DNA from: Bradyrhizobium sp. CB2312
Lineage (GTDB): Bacteria > Pseudomonadota > Alphaproteobacteria > Rhizobiales > Xanthobacteraceae
Reading direction: 5' to 3'
Length of the DNA stretch: 64,000 bases
NCBI RefSeq assembly: GCF_029714425.1
Contig: NZ_CP121668.1
Coordinates: 4,361,501-4,425,500 of the forward strand
Under the pieces are notes generated by a model. It saw nothing but the letters and a program-made list of their open reading frames with translations. It did no database searches and was not told the DNA's origin. Of the stretch, positions 33,908 through 41,393 are shown in pieces; position 1 is the stretch's first letter; the number at the start of each line of letters is the position of its first letter. Position numbers and translations under genes: made by a program.

Positions 33908-35308
33908 CTAGCGGCGAGAGGCAAGGGTTGGGCCCGGAGCTCTTGCTTCGATGAGGCCGCCCTGCAGTGCCGCCCGCCTTTCCGCGACGGCATGATTGAA
34001 CAGCTCGAGCACCAGGCCGAATGCGACTATGTCCTCTTGTTCGATGGCTCCTTCGTCGTAGCACTTGAGTGCTTCGCCGATGATCGCGTCGACTTCGCGT
34101 TGCGATGCCAGCAAGTCCTGTTCGGACCCTGCATCTCGAACCTCTGAGACCACGGCGAGAATGCGGTTGCGGTGGCTTGTGTTGTCGTCGTGTTCGTCCC
34201 GGTTTAGATAGCGACGCAGCCAGGCAGCGGCTGAACCGATCCCCGAAAGCAGAAGCAGGGCGAACCAGAAGTAGTCGCTGTACTTGTCCAGAAAGGTCCG
34301 CTCGGTCCCGTTGATGACCGCTGCGGCGCCCCTGTGCACGGAAGGTTCGGTCTCCTTCTCCGTTTCGGGCTTCGATATGTGGGCGGCGCCGGCGACACGT
34401 TGCGCGATCGTGTCGCGGACCGCGAACAGTTGCCGATAGAAGGCCGCCGCCTTGGCTTCGGACAGCTCCTTCCTGGCGAGGATGAGATGGTTGACGCTGA
34501 TGGTGTCGACCTTGTCCTCCGGCCAGGCCGGTTTCGCGTTGAGGACGCTGCCCGGAATTTCCTCGGCTTCGTAGCGCGGCTGCTTCAAAGCGATGGCCTC
34601 GGATGCATCGACCGGAAGAAACTTCGGAGCTCCGCGCGATCGCGAGGTCGCGGCGATCGCGGTGGCAGTGATCTTGCTGTCGAGCGGACCGACCGCGAGA
34701 TAGGCGTCGAGAGTCGTGTCTTGCGCGAGCTTTTCGATCTCGTCGGTCCCGAATTGCGCCGTCGCTACTTTGCTTGGCTCTACGCCGGAGCCGACCAGAA
34801 TGATGCGCAGGAGCGCGAGATTGGCTCCGGTTCTCCCGATGATGCCGACCTTGTGACCGGCCAGATCGGCAATCTCTCCGATCTTCCCAGTGGCCTTTTT
34901 CCTGGAGTCCTTGCCCGACCGCCCCGACGGCGACCACAGGACGACGTAGTTCTTCCGCAATACGGCCAGCGTCTGCGTATCCGCGGGCATGCCGAGGTCG
35001 CCGCGACCGACTGCAAGGTCGGCCTTGCCGGCGCCCAGCAGAGCGAGGGATTCGGCCGCACCTTCGGTCGTGATTGGGGAAAGCTTGACCGACCTGCTTT
35101 CCTCTCCGAAAGCCTCGGCCATCGCTTCGACCACCTGATGGTCGTCGCTGCCTGCGGGGCCAACGGCGATCCGCAGGGTCTCGGGCTGTATGACGTAGAA
35201 GAGGGCAGCCGCGGCGGCGCCGAAAACGACAAATCCCAAAGCCAACACGAAAAGTAGCCTTCGTTGGCGCCGATCGTGAGCACTCTTGACTGGGTCTAAC
35301 GGTGACAT
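33908..35308 (-). CDS. TAXI-family solute-binding protein with membrane anchors
   Basis: A 466-residue protein. An N-terminal transmembrane segment (about 20-42) is followed by a TAXI-type periplasmic binding domain (about 45-330: LRIAVGPAGSDDHQVVEAM, ADLAVGRGDLGMP, LAGHKVGIIGRTGAN). A second hydrophobic helix (about 345-365) and a cytosolic helical tail of about 90 residues follow. Most TAXI proteins are soluble and pair with TRAP membrane subunits; no such subunits are near, and the double anchor suggests a sensor-like or tethered form. The ligand is unknown. Confidence 0.85.
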   Translation of the reverse strand: MSPLDPVKSAHDRRQRRLLFVLALGFVVFGAAAAALFYVIQPETLRIAVGPAGSDDHQVVEAMAEAFGEESRSVKLSPITTEGAAESLALLGAGKADLAVGRGDLGMPADTQTLAVLRKNYVVLWSPSGRSGKDSRKKATGKIGEIADLAGHKVGIIGRTGANLALLRIILVGSGVEPSKVATAQFGTDEIEKLAQDTTLDAYLAVGPLDSKITATAIAATSRSRGAPKFLPVDASEAIALKQPRYEAEEIPGSVLNAKPAWPEDKVDTISVNHLILARKELSEAKAAAFYRQLFAVRDTIAQRVAGAAHISKPETEKETEPSVHRGAAAVINGTERTFLDKYSDYFWFALLLLSGIGSAAAWLRRYLNRDEHDDNTSHRNRILAVVSEVRDAGSEQDLLASQREVDAIIGEALKCYDEGAIEQEDIVAFGLVLELFNHAVAERRAALQGGLIEARAPGPTLASRR

Positions 35309-35434
35309 CGGCAGAACCTACGTGAACGAACGCCTGCTTTGGAGCCACAAGTGCGCCGCCGTTAACTTGGGCGAACCGGCCTTTGATCGGAATGTTCCGT
35401 CACGCGCTAGAGCAAACTGACAATTCTCAGGGCG

Positions 35435-35459
35435 GGAACCTTGCCACCATTCGCGGGTT
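35435..35459 (+). promoter_or_regulatory. EcfG-like promoter (GGAAC-N16-GGTT)
   Basis: GGAAC at 35435-35439 and GGTT at 35456-35459, with 16 bases between them. It lies 34 bases before the ATG of the exported DUF1236-type gene, as in other genes of this block. One base differs from CGTT. Confidence 0.55.
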
Positions 35460-35493
35460 CTCGCATGCCGCTTCCTGCGGCGAGGAGATTTTC

Positions 35494-35838
35494 ATGAATC
35501 AGTTGATGCTGGCGTGCGCGGCTACTGCGCTGATCTCGACGGGCGCGATGGCACAGTCCACGGTCGTCACCACCACCACCGGCACCGGTCATGCCGCGGT
35601 GCAGATCGAGCCGGAGTATCGCACGAAGATCCGAACCTACGTGACCGAGCACAAGGTGCGCCCGGTGGAGACCCGCGAGAAGATCGTGGTCGGCCAGCCG
35701 CTGCCGCGCGAGGTAGAGCTCGAGTCCGTGCCTGCCGACTGGGGTCCCTCGCTCACCAAGTATCCTTACGTCTACTCGGGCGAGCGCGTGATGCTGGTCG
35801 ATCCGTCGACGCGCACGGTCGTCCAGGAGATCGACTGA
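35494..35838 (+). CDS. Exported DUF1236-type protein
   Basis: A 114-residue protein: signal peptide MNQLMLACAATALISTGAMA, then a DUF1236-like domain (YRTKIRTYVTEHKVRPVETR, PLPREVELESVPADWG, YVYSGERVMLVDPSTRTVVQ) that ends in EID. GAGGAG precedes the ATG. It is homologous to the two DUF1236 domains of the protein encoded at 37040-38152, which also ends EEID. An EcfG-like promoter lies upstream. It is a periplasmic protein of unknown role in stress. Confidence 0.82.
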   Translation: MNQLMLACAATALISTGAMAQSTVVTTTTGTGHAAVQIEPEYRTKIRTYVTEHKVRPVETREKIVVGQPLPREVELESVPADWGPSLTKYPYVYSGERVMLVDPSTRTVVQEID

Positions 35839-35924
35839 GTCCTTCGAGGCGAGTCGCTGAACGGCCGGCCTCGACGTCAAGCCGGCCCCGCCAATACCCA
35901 ATTCCTTCCAGCGAGCGGCCGTCC

Positions 35925-36344
35925 ATGCCCATCGTTCGATACTTCGTCTTCATCGGCGCGCTGCTGTTGGCGCTGCTCTTCGCTGCCGACCGGTACCTGC
36001 CAGCCCCCGTCGCGCAGGCGAGCCCGACCGATCCAGACAGGACCATCATCCGGATCGCCTCGGCGAGGAGCCTTCCGGAGAAGATCGTGTTCGACACGCG
36101 TCCACGCACCGAGCTGCCGAGGATCGCGCAGGCCGACCCAATTTTCGAAGAACCCCAGCAGCAAATGCGGGCAGCTGTGGCCGCGATGTCCGGAGCACCT
36201 TCTGAGATTAAGAAAGAAGCGACCGCACGCGTCTCCCTAGAGTCCCGCCCGCATCCTAAGCGTTCGGCAAAACTGTCGAAGAGAGTCCGCGAGCGGCGGC
36301 TTGCCTTCGAGAGGAGCGACTCACTTTCCGGCGGATGGTGGTGA
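35925..36344 (+). CDS. Uncharacterised protein with N-terminal membrane anchor
   Basis: A 139-residue protein. One hydrophobic segment at about 6-21 (YFVFIGALLLALLFAAD) is followed by a polar, basic periplasmic or cytosolic part rich in Arg/Ser. No domain is recognised. The ribosome site is weak. It lies 86 bases after the DUF1236 gene and may share its transcript. It is of the type of Bradyrhizobium hypothetical proteins in stress loci. Confidence 0.6.
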   Translation: MPIVRYFVFIGALLLALLFAADRYLPAPVAQASPTDPDRTIIRIASARSLPEKIVFDTRPRTELPRIAQADPIFEEPQQQMRAAVAAMSGAPSEIKKEATARVSLESRPHPKRSAKLSKRVRERRLAFERSDSLSGGWW

Positions 36345-36559
36345 CCGGGAAGTTCGCGCGTGAATAAAGGAAAAGGCGGCCGCCAGTCGGATCGCTAGGG
36401 AATACGAAAATCGGTATCGCGAGCTGGGCTCATAGTGACGCCGAAGGGAGAACGCGCCCGGTCGAGGTGGCCGAAACGAAACCGGCCCGTCCAGCGTGCC
36501 GGACGAGCCGTTCGCAAGAGTTGTTTGCTCAGTCCATGTGAACCAAGATACCCGAGCGA
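36345..36559. other. Intergenic region with no gene
   Basis: 215 bases between convergent genes. A GC-rich imperfect hairpin around 36475-36510 (AACCGGCCCGTCCAG ... CCGGACGAGCCGTT) could be a terminator but is weak. Confidence 0.4.
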
Positions 36560-36787
36560 TTACTGCTCGGTGCAGACCTTGGTAGTCTTCACAGCGGACT
36601 CGGCCTCGGTCTTGGTCTTGTAGACGCCGTCGCCTACGACCGTCGTGGTGGTGGTGGTCGGCTTGGTGTCGACGACGGTGCACTTCTTGGTGGTCGCGTC
36701 GCGAACAATGTAGAACTCGGCGGCGCTGGCGGCCTGCGTGCCCAGCGCGAAAGCGGCAAGAGCGCCGCAAAGGATCAGCTTCTTCAT
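36560..36787 (-). CDS. Small exported protein, EcfG-type promoter
   Basis: A 75-residue protein: signal peptide MKKLILCGALAAFALGTQAASA, then a short domain (FYIVRDATTKKCTVVDT, a Thr-rich turn, DGVYKTKTEAESAVKTTKVC) with two Cys that may form a disulphide. GAGGAG precedes the ATG. A perfect EcfG-type promoter (GGAAC-N17-CGTT) lies about 40 bases upstream. Secreted or periplasmic, role unknown. Confidence 0.82.
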   Translation of the reverse strand: MKKLILCGALAAFALGTQAASAAEFYIVRDATTKKCTVVDTKPTTTTTTVVGDGVYKTKTEAESAVKTTKVCTEQ

Positions 36788-36824
36788 GGTGTCCTCCTCA
36801 AAAACAGATCGTAAGTAGTGTGCT

Positions 36825-36850
36825 AACGAAGGGGGCTCGACCGAAGTTCC
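36825..36850 (-). promoter_or_regulatory. EcfG-type promoter (GGAAC-N17-CGTT)
   Basis: In minus-strand sense GGAAC at 36850-36846, CGTT at 36828-36825, 17 bases between them. It is an exact match to the general-stress ECF consensus upstream of the small exported protein gene. Confidence 0.78.
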
Positions 36851-36985
36851 ACTTATTCCCGGCGGTAGAGTCTGCATAGTTAACATCGCGCCTCTCGCGC
36901 CATTTCGCCGGAGTAGCAATTCTCCGGCTTGCCGGAAGAAATCCCAGTCTCGATCTGTTTGGCGGCTTGCCGGATTTTCCCATTC

Positions 36986-37010
36986 GGAACCGCGCGCCGC
37001 GTCGGGTGTT
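36986..37010 (+). promoter_or_regulatory. EcfG-like promoter (GGAAC-N16-TGTT)
   Basis: GGAAC at 36986-36990 and TGTT at 37007-37010 with 16 bases between them, 30 bases before the ATG of the DUF1236 gene. The two divergent small-protein genes therefore both have ECF-type promoters facing away from each other. Confidence 0.65.
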
Positions 37011-37039
37011 GATCGACGTCCACATTTGGGAGGTTTCCG

Positions 37040-38152
37040 ATGAACAAGCGTTTATTCTTGGCCACTACCGCTGCCGTCGCCATCGCGACTTCGGCGTTCG
37101 CGCAATCTTCTCCGGGCACGTCGAGCCCCAGTTCGTCCGCTACGCAGCGTCAGCAGGATTCCACGTCGACCACGTCGCCATCGACTTCGACCACATCACC
37201 CGACACGTCGTCGGGGTCCGCGCAGTCTTCGACGAATTCCGCCCAGACGCAGTCTCCGTCTTCGACGGGACAGACCGCTGCAGGCCAGTCGTCCAATTCT
37301 GGTACCGGCACCGGCACCAACGCGACGCAGGCGCCGGCCTCGAACAACTCGACCAGCCAGGCCCAGACCAATCAGCCGTCCAGCCAGACCACGACACCTG
37401 CCAACCAGGCGCAGACCAACTCTCCGTCGAGCACGAGCAATCAGACGCAGAGCGCCAACCCGCCTGCCTCGGGCACCAACCAGGCGCAGTCCCCGGCGGG
37501 TAGCGGCTCGACCAACACGGCCCAGCAGCCGAACAATCAGCAGAACACGGCGGATCGTTCGTCGAACACCAACGTGAATGCCTCGGTGAACATCAACGAT
37601 CAGCAGCGGAGCCGCATCAGCACGTCGATCTCGCACCTGAACGTGCAGCCGCTGACCAACGTGAACTTCTCGCTGTCCGTCGGCACGGTCGTGCCGCGCG
37701 ACGTCCGCCTGCAGCCGCTGCCGGCCGAGGTCGTCGAGATCGTGCCCCAGTATCGGGGGTACAACTTCGTCCTGGTGAAGGACGAGATCGTGATCGTGGA
37801 ACCGTCCACCTACAAGATCGTGACCGTCCTGCCGTACTCCGGCCGCTCGACTGCGTCGGCGCCGGCGCGCACCGAGCAGCGCAAGGTAACGTTCAGCGAC
37901 CGCGATCGCGAGGTCATCCGCAAGCACGCCAAGGCGCGCCCCGTCGAACGCGAACGCCGCACGACCGGCAGCACCGTCCGGACCGAGATCCGGACCGGCG
38001 AGCGAGTGCCGGAGGGCGTGGAGATCGAGGCGTTCCCCGAAGACGTCTATCGGGATGCTCCGACCCTTCGCGAGTACCGGTACATCAATCGGGACAGCCG
38101 CACCTACATCGTCGAACCCCACGAGCGCCGTGTCATCGAAGAGATCGACTGA
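37040..38152 (+). CDS. Exported protein with low-complexity S/T/Q region and two DUF1236 domains
   Basis: A 370-residue protein. Signal peptide (MNKRLFLATTAAVAIATSAFA), then about 150 residues of Ser/Thr/Gln/Asn-rich low complexity with repeated NQAQTNSPSS, TTTPANQAQ and similar. DUF1236-like domain 1 runs at about 195-270 (ISTSISHLNVQPLTNVNF, VPRDVRLQPLPAEVVEIVP, IVEPSTYKIVTVL) and domain 2 at about 285-370 (VRTEIRTGERVPEGVEIEAF, YRYINRDSRTYIVEPHERRV), ending EEID. The Ser/Gln spacer could span the periplasm or cell wall. GGGAGG is upstream. It is likely a periplasmic or envelope stress protein. Confidence 0.85.
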   Translation: MNKRLFLATTAAVAIATSAFAQSSPGTSSPSSSATQRQQDSTSTTSPSTSTTSPDTSSGSAQSSTNSAQTQSPSSTGQTAAGQSSNSGTGTGTNATQAPASNNSTSQAQTNQPSSQTTTPANQAQTNSPSSTSNQTQSANPPASGTNQAQSPAGSGSTNTAQQPNNQQNTADRSSNTNVNASVNINDQQRSRISTSISHLNVQPLTNVNFSLSVGTVVPRDVRLQPLPAEVVEIVPQYRGYNFVLVKDEIVIVEPSTYKIVTVLPYSGRSTASAPARTEQRKVTFSDRDREVIRKHAKARPVERERRTTGSTVRTEIRTGERVPEGVEIEAFPEDVYRDAPTLREYRYINRDSRTYIVEPHERRVIEEID

Positions 38153-38168
38153 CCTCGCAGCGACGTCC

Positions 38169-38486
38169 ATGAAGACCATTGTGCTAGGAGCGCTCGCGGC
38201 CACCCTGATGGCGGCGTCCGCGAACGCCGCGCCTCTTGCGCCCGCGGCCATCGCCTCGACCGAGGCTGCCGGCGTTGAGCAGGTGCGCCTCGTCTGTGAC
38301 GAGTATGGCCGCTGCTACCGGACCCGCGGCCCCCGCTATGTCCAGCGCTACTACGGCGGGGACGACGGCTATGTGATCCGCCGAAGCTACGGCTATTATG
38401 GCGGCACCGGCTACTACGATCGCGGCTACGGATACTACGGCGGCGGCCCGAGCATCGGGTTCAGCTTCGGCACCCGAAGCTGGTGA
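38169..38486 (+). CDS. Exported Gly/Tyr-rich small protein
   Basis: A 105-residue protein: signal peptide MKTIVLGALAATLMAASANA, a middle part with VCDEYGRCYRTRGP, then a Gly-Tyr-rich tail (YYGGDDGYVIRRSYGYYGG and following). It starts 17 bases after the DUF1236 protein's stop, so it is in the same transcript. The Gly/Tyr repeats resemble small exported Bradyrhizobium proteins; the function is unknown. Confidence 0.75.
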   Translation: MKTIVLGALAATLMAASANAAPLAPAAIASTEAAGVEQVRLVCDEYGRCYRTRGPRYVQRYYGGDDGYVIRRSYGYYGGTGYYDRGYGYYGGGPSIGFSFGTRSW

Positions 38487-38549
38487 GCTAGAGAAGGGGT
38501 CGCTCTCCGAGCGGCCCCTTCGATGTCTGCGTAATTGTGCGGGGATGAG

Positions 38550-38711
38550 ATGTCTGCTGTTGCCAAGCTCCTGGTTCAGAAGGAGCAGTTGCTCGCGCGC
38601 CTCGACACCGATCTAGGTCCGAACGAGCACGCCGAAATCCAGGCGCTTCTCGCGAAGATCGAGACAGCGCTGAAGTTGCTCGGGAGCCAGGATTCCACCG
38701 CTGCCGGATAG
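38550..38711 (+). CDS. Very short helical protein
   Basis: A 53-residue frame starting MSAVAKLLVQKEQLLARLDTD with a helix-loop-helix pattern (HAEIQALLAKIETALKLLG). The ribosome site GGGGATGAG is fair. No family is recognised. Confidence 0.5.
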   Translation: MSAVAKLLVQKEQLLARLDTDLGPNEHAEIQALLAKIETALKLLGSQDSTAAG

Positions 38712-38774
38712 CTCTCGGCGACGAACAGATTTTACCGAAGTCGTCCTTTCGAAGCGCTCACTGCGTGGTATAAA

Positions 38775-38811
38775 GGCCCCAGCTCGGGGCAGGGGGCAAT
38801 GAGCTGGGGCC
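38775..38811. repeat. Hairpin element GGCCCCAGCTC / GAGCTGGGGCC
   Basis: A perfect 11-base-pair stem with a 15-base loop. Its sequence is a variant of the stems at 25799-25828 and 26001-26035 (GGCCCCAACTC / GAGTTGGGGCC): one base pair changes in a compensated way (A-T to G-C). This supports selection on the hairpin rather than on the bases. Confidence 0.65.
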
Positions 38812-38924
38812 AGTTCGGGGTTCGCCCCTTGGGGTAGGGGCATCGGGAAAACCTGATGGCGGCGCTATCGTTCCTGCAGAGTGAAGTTTGATCTGATCGA
38901 GCGCGCCGACCGCGAATGGAGTGG

Positions 38925-39320
38925 CTAACCAGGTGGCGCGCCCTTTTTCTCTCCGAGCTCCCTGATCGTCCGGACGATCTCGTCTGGATGGAAAGGCTTC
39001 GTCACGATGCGGCAGCCCGGGACGGGGCGTGGCGTCGTCGGCGAGAAGCCGGTGGCGTAAATGACCGGCAGCTCCGGATCCTGCTCTCGGTATCGCTCCG
39101 CGATCTGCCATCCATCGACCTGACCAGGCAGCCTGACGTCTGTAACCAGCACATCAGCGACGCGACGCTTGCACCAAGCCAGCGCCTCCTCTCCGGTGCT
39201 CGCGTGGATGACGTGATAGCCCGCTTCGCGCAGGGCCTCTACGACAAATTCGCGGATCAGAGGGTCGTCCTCGACGAGAAGTATGCTCACGGGTGGCTCT
39301 TGAGGAATCGTATGTGTCAC
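38925..39320 (-). CDS. Stand-alone response regulator receiver
   Basis: A 131-residue receiver domain. It has LLVEDDPLIREFVVEA with the acidic pair, VLVTDVRLPG with the phosphoacceptor Asp, TGFSPTT and IVTKPFHPDEI with the conserved Lys. No output domain follows. The start may be ATG 39320 or a later GTG. It is divergent from the Ku remnant and resembles the lone receivers of rhizobial stress systems; a partner kinase is not adjacent. Confidence 0.85.
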   Translation of the reverse strand: MTHTIPQEPPVSILLVEDDPLIREFVVEALREAGYHVIHASTGEEALAWCKRRVADVLVTDVRLPGQVDGWQIAERYREQDPELPVIYATGFSPTTPRPVPGCRIVTKPFHPDEIVRTIRELGEKKGAPPG

Positions 39321-39397
39321 GCATCGAACGGCGCAAAGCGTCGGTCGTTCCCGGTTCTAATGGCTCTTGCAGCTGAACCGGCCCATTGCCTGGAATT

Positions 39398-39640
39398 GTG
39401 AATCAGAAGGCAGGCACGTTTGATCCCGAGAAGTTTGAAGACCACTACGAGAGCGCGCTGCTCGACCTAATTAACGAGAAGCGGGCCGGCAAGGTGATCC
39501 GGGAAGGAAGGGCCAAAGGGTGAGAGAACGTCGTCGATCTGATGGAGGTGCCGCGGCAGAGCGTTGGAAGGGAAGTATCGGCCGAACCCAAACGCGCGTC
39601 AAAAAGTCAGCCAAGAAGGCGCGTAAGGCTGCATCCGGAC
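39398..39640 (+). pseudogene. C-terminal remnant of Ku (NHEJ DNA-end-binding protein) with in-frame stop
   Basis: The frame reads NQKAGTFDPEKFEDHYESAL, LLDLINEKRAGKV, then an in-frame TGA at 39521-39523, then ENVVDLMEVPRQSVGREV. F-x-P-x-K-F-x-D-x-Y-x-x-A-L and NV-x-x-LM-x-x-x-x-x-S-x-G are typical of the C-terminal end of rhizobial Ku. The body of the gene is not present upstream, where the lone receiver gene and unrelated sequence are found. So ku is both truncated and nonsense-mutated. The name ku is known from the family; the residues seen are the evidence. Confidence 0.72.
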
Positions 39641-39975
39641 AGAAGGAAATCAATGCCGATAGCAGCAAGAAGCCCGCGAAAGAAGAGACAGGGAGGAAGT
39701 CGGCGGCCATACCCCACCGTAAGTCTGTTTGAGATCGGAAGAGGGCGCCATGGACATGAAAGACGCGTCGGCGATGACGGACTCCAACCTAGCGAACAAT
39801 AAGGACCGAGCTGGCTGCCGGCGCGAGCGGTCCTCGCCGCAGAGCGCGGCACACGGAAAAGGTGGCGCGTCTATCAGGAGGCGCCTGGAAGCGGGTGCAT
39901 ACGGGCGCCCGAGGATAGCCCGCGACGCCCGGGTTAACCATCGCGTTGCTTGCGCAAAAAATTTTTTCCGCGGCT
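39641..39975. other. Gap upstream of hsp20
   Basis: About 330 bases. A plus-strand frame at 39750 (MDMKDASAMTDSNLANNKD) is preceded by GAAGAGGG but its composition is poor in the second half, so it is not called. No other feature was recognised. Confidence 0.4.
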
Positions 39976-40004
39976 CTTGAAACTTTTCTCTGGCTTCCAA
40001 ATTT
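39976..40004 (+). promoter_or_regulatory. Sigma-32-like heat-shock promoter
   Basis: CTTGAAA at 39976-39982 matches the sigma-32 -35 element; CCAAATTT from 39997 lies 14 bases downstream and resembles the AT-rich part of its -10 (CCCCATNT). Transcription starting near 40010 gives a 5' leader of about 105 bases that holds the ROSE-like element of hsp20. Confidence 0.55.
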
Positions 40005-40009
40005 TTTCG

Positions 40010-40116
40010 GCGTCGTCGTACGACGATCGGGATGCCGTTCGGGTCCCGCCATTGAGACGGGCACCGGTCGTGTCCGGTGCAGCTCGTAACCATTTTGCTC
40101 CCAGGAGGATCTGGCT
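40010..40116 (+). promoter_or_regulatory. ROSE-like RNA thermometer in the hsp20 leader
   Basis: The leader contains GC-rich hairpins (CGTCGTCGTACGACGATCGGG, GCACCGGTCGTGTCCGGTGC partly) and ends TTTTGCTCCCAGGAGGATCT before the ATG, so TTGCTCC can pair with GGAGGA and mask the ribosome site. This is the hallmark of ROSE elements of Bradyrhizobium small heat-shock genes, where heat melts the last hairpin and opens translation. The call rests on the anti-Shine-Dalgarno segment and the length of the leader. Confidence 0.68.
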
Positions 40117-40572
40117 ATGCGCACTGTTGATTTTTCGCCCCTGTTCCGGTCGGCCATCGGCTTCGACCGTCTTTTCGATCTCGCCGAGGCCGCCCAGCGC
40201 GCGGGCGAGGAAACCTATCTCCCCTACAACATCGAGCGTCTCGACGAGAACCGCTTCCAGATCTCGGTCGCGCTCGCCGGCTTCAGCCCTGACGAGGTCG
40301 TCCTGACGGTCGAGCAGAACGTCCTGACGCTCGAAGGTCACAAGGGCGAGAAGGAGGGGAAGACCTTCCTGCATCGCGGCATCTCGGCCCGCAACTTCAA
40401 GCGTCAGTTCACGCTGGCCGACCACGTCGAGATCAAGGGCGCCAGCTTCGAGAATGGCCTGCTGGTCATCGATCTGCAGCGGGAGATCCCCGAGGCGATG
40501 AAGCCGCGTCGCATTGCGATCAACGGCGCCGTGCCGAGTAACGTGGCGCAGATCGAATCCAAGGCGGCCTAA
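40117..40572 (+). CDS. Hsp20-family small heat-shock protein
   Basis: A 151-residue alpha-crystallin-type chaperone. The ACD domain spans about 35-130 with YNIERLDENRFQISVALAGF, NVLTLEGHKGEKEGKTFLHR and GASFENGLLVIDLQREIPE. The C-terminal I-x-I/V-like motif (RRIAINGA) is followed by a short tail. It is an ATP-independent holdase for heat-denatured proteins. It has AGGAGGA and is controlled by the ROSE-like leader and sigma-32-like promoter. Confidence 0.95.
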   Translation: MRTVDFSPLFRSAIGFDRLFDLAEAAQRAGEETYLPYNIERLDENRFQISVALAGFSPDEVVLTVEQNVLTLEGHKGEKEGKTFLHRGISARNFKRQFTLADHVEIKGASFENGLLVIDLQREIPEAMKPRRIAINGAVPSNVAQIESKAA

Positions 40573-40656
40573 GGCCATCCTACAGAACAGCGACCAAAAC
40601 CGCGCGGGTCTTCCCGCGCGGCTCTCCCTCAACTCGTCTTGGAAATGGAGGAAGCC

Positions 40657-40977
40657 ATGCGGCCGACGACCGCTTTTCACGACAACGTTGTCGATCTCAA
40701 CGCCATCATCCATCCCGGTACGGTTTTCGAGCATCCCCGGGAGGTGGTCTCCCATCCTTCTCTCAGCCTGTCCGAGAAGCGCGCCATCCTGGCTTCGTGG
40801 GCATCGGACGCTTCTGCAATCGCATCGTGCCCGTCGCTGCGGGCGCCCGAGGGGCTGAAGGCGCCGGTCAAGATCGACGAGATTTTGGAAGCCCTTTGCG
40901 CGCTGGATGAAGGTCCCCGCAATCCTCCCGGCGGCAAGCCGATGCGGCTGCGGCCGGTCGATCGGGTAGCAGCCTAG
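40657..40977 (+). CDS. Uncharacterised small protein downstream of hsp20
   Basis: A 106-residue protein starting MRPTTAFHDNVVDLNAII, with a conserved-looking middle (HPREVVSHPSLSLSEKRAILASWASDA). GGAGGAAGCC precedes the ATG. The core segment is found in rhizobial proteins of unknown function near stress genes, by memory. It is 85 bases downstream of hsp20 and likely in the same transcript. Confidence 0.65.
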   Translation: MRPTTAFHDNVVDLNAIIHPGTVFEHPREVVSHPSLSLSEKRAILASWASDASAIASCPSLRAPEGLKAPVKIDEILEALCALDEGPRNPPGGKPMRLRPVDRVAA

Positions 40978-40998
40978 GAGAGGTGAGGAGTGACGAAG

Positions 40999-41223
40999 AT
41001 GCTCGATCAGAACCTTGCCCGCATCCGTGCCCACCGCAACAACATCCACCGCTATCGAAGACTTCTAAAGACGCAGCTGTCGGACATCGAACGGCAGTTT
41101 ATCGAACGGCGCCTGTCGGAGGAGAGGTCGGCGCTGGAGGCGTTGACGTCTCCGACGATTCCCATCGCGCTCACCATGCCCCCAAGACCGGCCTTGCCTG
41201 CTACAACAGGGGCCGCGCCATGA
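40999..41223 (+). CDS. Small helical protein, first of an overlapping trio
   Basis: A 74-residue, Arg/Ile-rich helical protein (MLDQNLARIRAHRNNIHRYRR). GTGAGGAG is placed seven bases before ATG 40999. Its last codons overlap the next gene's ATG, so translation is coupled. The motif R-x-x-x-x-L-x-x-x-x-L-x-x-I-x-R occurs again in the next gene, so they may be related. The function is unknown. Confidence 0.6.
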   Translation: MLDQNLARIRAHRNNIHRYRRLLKTQLSDIERQFIERRLSEERSALEALTSPTIPIALTMPPRPALPATTGAAP

Positions 41224-41393
41224 TCGCCGTGAGGGACATGCTTATCCGCGGCAGCGTTTTAGCTCACTACCGGCTACTGCTCGCCCGCGCGAAGACCGAG
41301 AAGGAGCGAGAACTTTATCTGAGCCGGATCGAGCGCGAGCAGCGGCTTATCGACAAGCTTCAAGATGCTTTGCCGGAGCGGTTCGCGGCATGA
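41220..41393 (+). CDS. Small helical protein, second of an overlapping trio
   Basis: A 57-residue helical protein (MIAVRDMLIRGSVLAHYRLL) with RELYLSRIEREQRLIDKLQ. It overlaps the gene before it (ATGA) and the gene after it (ATGA). No domain is recognised. Confidence 0.6.
   Translation: MIAVRDMLIRGSVLAHYRLLLARAKTEKERELYLSRIEREQRLIDKLQDALPERFAA

Noticed and set aside
33459..35348. 629-residue minus-strand frame
   Set aside because: Different frame from the TAXI protein on the same strand; composition is Arg/Ser-rich noise. The 466-residue frame has the real motifs.
39729..39980. 83-residue plus-strand frame upstream of hsp20
   Set aside because: A fair ribosome site at 39750 but a Arg-rich, disordered sequence in the second half and overlap with the heat-shock promoter region; not called.
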